In this document: positions 4,877 through 6,173 of the stretch, piece by piece
How positions within the stretch are numbered: position 1 is the first letter of the stretch
Layout: the number at the start of each line of letters is the position of its first letter
Source of the DNA: Flavobacteriales bacterium UBA7325
Lineage (GTDB): Bacteria; Bacteroidota; Bacteroidia; Flavobacteriales_D; Crocinitomicaceae
DNA: 6,173 bases
Assembly (NCBI GenBank): GCA_002471375.1
Contig: DKPV01000026.1
Location: 1 to 6,173, forward strand
Direction of reading: 5' to 3'
Notes under the pieces: model-generated
What the model was told of the DNA's origin: nothing
Seen by the model: the letters and a program-made list of their open reading frames with translations, nothing else
Databases searched by the model: none
Translations under genes and position numbers: made by a program

Positions 4877-5090
4877 CGAAGAAGTAGGATTTGCGGCACT
4901 CTATATCATGACTACTTGGAATGTTCTTCTAGGCATTTGTATGATTTTTGAGATTATTCCACTTTCTTACGGTATGGGACTTGCCTTTGTTGGAATGTTT
5001 GCTATAATCTATAAGACTTGGAGGATGCTGATGGGCGACGTTCGGCCGTGGGATTCTCCTAAAAGGATGAATAAGAATGATCTGTCTTGA
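4869..5090 (+). CDS. small two-TM membrane protein
   Basis: A 73-residue protein, starting at ATG 4869 inside the end of the previous gene; no clear ribosome binding site, so translation probably depends on coupling. There are two hydrophobic segments: about 8-31 (FAALYIMTTWNVLLGICMIF...) and about 34-49 (YGMGLAFVGMFAIIYK), joined by a Pro-Leu-Ser turn, then a basic tail (WRMLMGD...SPKRMNKND). The positive C-terminus suggests both termini may be cytoplasmic. The hairpin topology would suit a holin, antiholin or superinfection-exclusion protein, but no motif decides. It overlaps the zinc-finger gene by 14 nt. Confidence 0.7.
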   Translation: MHDEEVGFAALYIMTTWNVLLGICMIFEIIPLSYGMGLAFVGMFAIIYKTWRMLMGDVRPWDSPKRMNKNDLS

Positions 5091-5286
5091 TTGTGAAACT
5101 CAAATTCCAGAGGCCCGCTTAGAAGCAGTACCTGATGCAGAGTATTGTGTTAACTGCACAGATAAAAACTCCACCCCCGTTATCGCCCGTGTAATCTACA
5201 GTCACAAATGTGATAGCGAACTGTTTATTGCTAAAGGCAAAGAAAATGTCCGCCGGCTGGACCGTGAATGGTCCCGAGCAAGGTGA
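5077..5286 (+). CDS. TraR/DksA-type C4 zinc finger protein
   Basis: A 69-residue protein starting at ATG 5077, with AAAGGA shortly upstream (5060-5065). Residues 3-28 match the DksA/TraR finger: C3-x-x-C6, then I10-P-x-x-R14-L15-x-A17-x-P19, then C24-x-x-C27. In the family this finger sits at the end of a coiled coil that enters the RNA polymerase secondary channel; phage and plasmid TraR-like proteins change promoter choice, mimicking DksA/ppGpp. Here the finger is at the extreme N-terminus and the coiled-coil part is missing; instead there is a 40-residue beta/charged tail. So it may bind zinc and RNA polymerase, or be a finger-only remnant. It overlaps the methyltransferase gene. Confidence 0.75.
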   Translation: MICLDCETQIPEARLEAVPDAEYCVNCTDKNSTPVIARVIYSHKCDSELFIAKGKENVRRLDREWSRAR

Positions 5287-5813
5287 ATGAGAATCGAAAT
5301 ATAATCGACCATTATCACTACTGGAAGCATGAGGCTATCCTTGCCGATCTTGACGATAAACGACACAATTATTCCGTACTTTGTACTAACTTACATAATG
5401 ACTTCAATATCGCTACTGTTATTCGTAACGCGAACGCCTTCCTCGCGGAAGAAGTCATCATCTACGGATCAAAGCAGTGGGACCGGCGAGGTGCAGTAGG
5501 AACGCACAACTATAATCGAATGTCATACTTCAAGGAGGACGAACATGGAAATCTTATGGACAAGATATTTGATTATCATATCGTCTGTATGGATAACATT
5601 GAAGGTAGTCGAGACATTGCTACACTTGACTGGCCTGAAGAAAAACATACACTACTGGTCTTCGGTCAAGAGCAAGTTGGGGTTCCCGAGGAATTTATTG
5701 AAGTAGCAGACGATATCGCATATATTCCACAGTATGGAACCGTAAGAAGTCTCAATGTAGGGACTGCATCAGGAATTGCAATGCATGAATATTGCTCTAA
5801 AATAAATAGATGA
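5268..5813 (+). CDS. TrmH/SpoU-family RNA 2'-O-methyltransferase
   Basis: A 181-residue protein with the three SpoU motifs of the SPOUT knot fold: motif 1 FNIATVIRNANAF (residues 46-58; catalytic-position Arg53, Asn47), motif 2 LLVFGQEQVGVPEEF (129-143), motif 3 IPQYGTVRSLNVGTASGIAM (153-172). The family transfers methyl from S-adenosylmethionine to ribose 2'-OH of tRNA or rRNA; proteins of this single-domain size are usual for tRNA enzymes (TrmH/TrmL-like). The motif-1 Gly is Ile-Ala here. The target nucleotide is not deducible; the phage's own tRNAs are obvious candidates. ATG 5268 gives the longest form; GTG 5283 overlaps the upstream stop as GTGA and is a plausible alternative. Confidence 0.9.
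   Translation: MVPSKVNENRNIIDHYHYWKHEAILADLDDKRHNYSVLCTNLHNDFNIATVIRNANAFLAEEVIIYGSKQWDRRGAVGTHNYNRMSYFKEDEHGNLMDKIFDYHIVCMDNIEGSRDIATLDWPEEKHTLLVFGQEQVGVPEEFIEVADDIAYIPQYGTVRSLNVGTASGIAMHEYCSKINR
5801..5808 (+). promoter_or_regulatory. T4-type late promoter match
   Basis: AATAAATA, which fits the T4-like/cyanophage late promoter form NATAAATA. It lies at the end of the methyltransferase gene, 21 nt before ATG 5829, so a transcript would begin around 5814-5818, just before the ribosome binding site. An 8-nt AT-rich match is expected by chance now and then, so this is tentative. Confidence 0.35.
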
Positions 5814-5830
5814 GAAAGGGGCATTCTCAT
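5810..5830 (+). promoter_or_regulatory. hairpin presenting the ribosome binding site
   Basis: A 7-bp perfect stem ATGAGAA (5810-5816) / TTCTCAT (5824-5830) with a 7-nt loop AGGGGCA. The loop holds the ribosome binding site of the next gene; the stem contains the methyltransferase stop codon and the first two bases of ATG 5829. It could gate or aid initiation. A late transcript starting inside the stem would lack the hairpin. Confidence 0.45.
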
Positions 5831-6032
5831 GGATAGTAGAGTACAAAATTCAGGAAGAAAGTCCGAAAGAGAAGCCAAAAATTATTGGCACTCGAAGGTG
5901 AGATACGACGGTAAAATATATCATTTACTTCTTACTGACACAGAGGTCAATAGAGGAATTGATAGAATGAACAAAAATCCAGAAGATTATCCGAGTCTCT
6001 GGAAAAGATTACGACTGACTTTCGGTATTTGA
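5829..6032 (+). CDS. small basic conserved-type phage protein
   Basis: A 67-residue protein with AAAGGGG at 5815-5821 before ATG 5829. It has a basic N-terminus (GRKSEREAKNYWHSKVRY), a strand (GKIYHLLLTDTEV), then a helix and the stretch RMNKNPEDYPSLWKRL. From memory, a 'LLLTDxE...RAxKNPED.PS' pattern occurs in small uncharacterised phage proteins; this needs a search. No catalytic residues, TM or Cys are seen; composition would allow nucleic-acid binding. It is separated from the operon-like run by only 15 nt and followed after 5 nt by tRNA-Gln. Confidence 0.75.
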   Translation: MDSRVQNSGRKSEREAKNYWHSKVRYDGKIYHLLLTDTEVNRGIDRMNKNPEDYPSLWKRLRLTFGI

Positions 6033-6037
6033 TTTTT

Positions 6038-6108
6038 TACCCCGTGGTGTAATGGTAGCACAGGAGATTTTGGTTCTCCTTGTCCAAGTTCAAATCTTGG
6101 CGGGGTAG
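6038..6108 (+). tRNA. tRNA-Gln(TTG)
   Basis: Acceptor TACCCCG (6038-6044) pairs perfectly with CGGGGTA (6101-6107), discriminator G6108. Anticodon stem GGAGA/TCTCC around loop TTTTGGT, anticodon TTG (6070-6072), G37. T-arm CCAAG-TTCAAAT-CTTGG (6084-6100). It is 71 nt long, with a short D-arm. CCA is not encoded. Confidence 0.95.
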
Positions 6109-6109
6109 T

Positions 6110-6173
6110 TTAGTATCCGTACCCACCACCACCTCCGCTGGGAGCACTTGGAGGAGTAGGAGTGCTTGGAGTG
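6110..6173 (-). CDS. C-terminus of minus-strand protein, Pro/Thr/Ser- then Gly-rich tail (partial)
   Basis: Read on the minus strand, one frame is open from the window edge to TAA at 6112-6110 and gives 20 residues ending in TPTPPSAPSGGGGGYGY. The Pro/Thr/Ser linker followed by a Gly-Tyr end is the kind of low-complexity C-terminus found on many phage structural or surface proteins. The stop is 1 nt from the tRNA-Gln 3' end, so the genes converge with no space. Only the tail is visible; the identity is unknown and coding is inferred from the clean frame and sensible composition. Confidence 0.5.
   Translation of the reverse strand, partial: TPSTPTPPSAPSGGGGGYGY

Noticed and set aside
6020..6038. 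Rho-independent terminator at the T-run after 6032
   Set aside because: No GC-rich hairpin precedes the T-run, and the tRNA-Gln gene begins immediately after it.

Overview
The window looks like part of a marine, T4-like (cyanophage-like) tailed-phage genome. The evidence is dense one-directional packing of very small genes, start/stop overlaps, six tRNA genes scattered among the CDSs, a holin-like protein, a phage-type zinc deaminase, a match to the T4-type late promoter, and AT-leaning sequence. No virion hallmark gene (capsid, terminase, portal) is present, so 'phage' is an inference, though a strong one. Tandem dockerin EF-hand repeats ending in the 'LLSQW/LLSDWG' style and a textbook prepilin leader are both common in Planctomycetes (especially Phycisphaerae) and relatives. 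They hint at a host, or a donor, from that group; this is also inference.

Layout. 1-41: 3' part of tRNA-Arg(TCT). 64-773: an acidic ribbon-helix-helix-like peptide, a zinc deaminase (H-x-E ... P-C-x-x-C) and a small SH3/KOW-like protein. 809-3269: a holin-like membrane protein, a secreted dockerin protein, a beta-rich ORF in the -1 frame, and a trypsin-like serine protease with its own C-terminal dockerin. 3253-3603: a small helical phage protein. 3604-3979: a near-consensus sigma70 promoter followed by tRNA-Leu(TAA), -Thr(TGT), -Asn(GTT) and -Pro(TGG). 3992-5813: a tightly overlapping run of seven small genes that includes a prepilin-like protein, a two-TM protein, a TraR/DksA-type zinc finger and a TrmH/SpoU RNA methyltransferase. 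5801-6032: a late-promoter match, a hairpin holding the ribosome binding site, and a small basic protein. 6038-6108: tRNA-Gln(TTG). 6110-6173: the Gly-rich C-terminus of a gene on the minus strand.

The most interesting part is 1032-3269. Two neighbouring genes each carry a dockerin pair, one on a signal-peptide protein and one on a protease with a complete apparent His-Asp-Ser triad. Between them is an ORF with no ATG near its start. It overlaps the first dockerin gene exactly where a slippery CCCTTTT heptamer lies in the correct frame, with an internal AGGAGGT upstream and a possible stem 6 nt downstream. This suggests programmed -1 frameshifting that would give a 389-residue secreted fusion. 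The second surprise is a phage-encoded prepilin-like protein at 4419-4679.

The tRNAs, the RNA methyltransferase, the DksA-like finger and the deaminase fit a phage that adjusts host translation, transcription and nucleotide pools. The dockerin/protease/pilin-like genes look like surface or envelope interaction functions. No cohesin partner is visible in this window.
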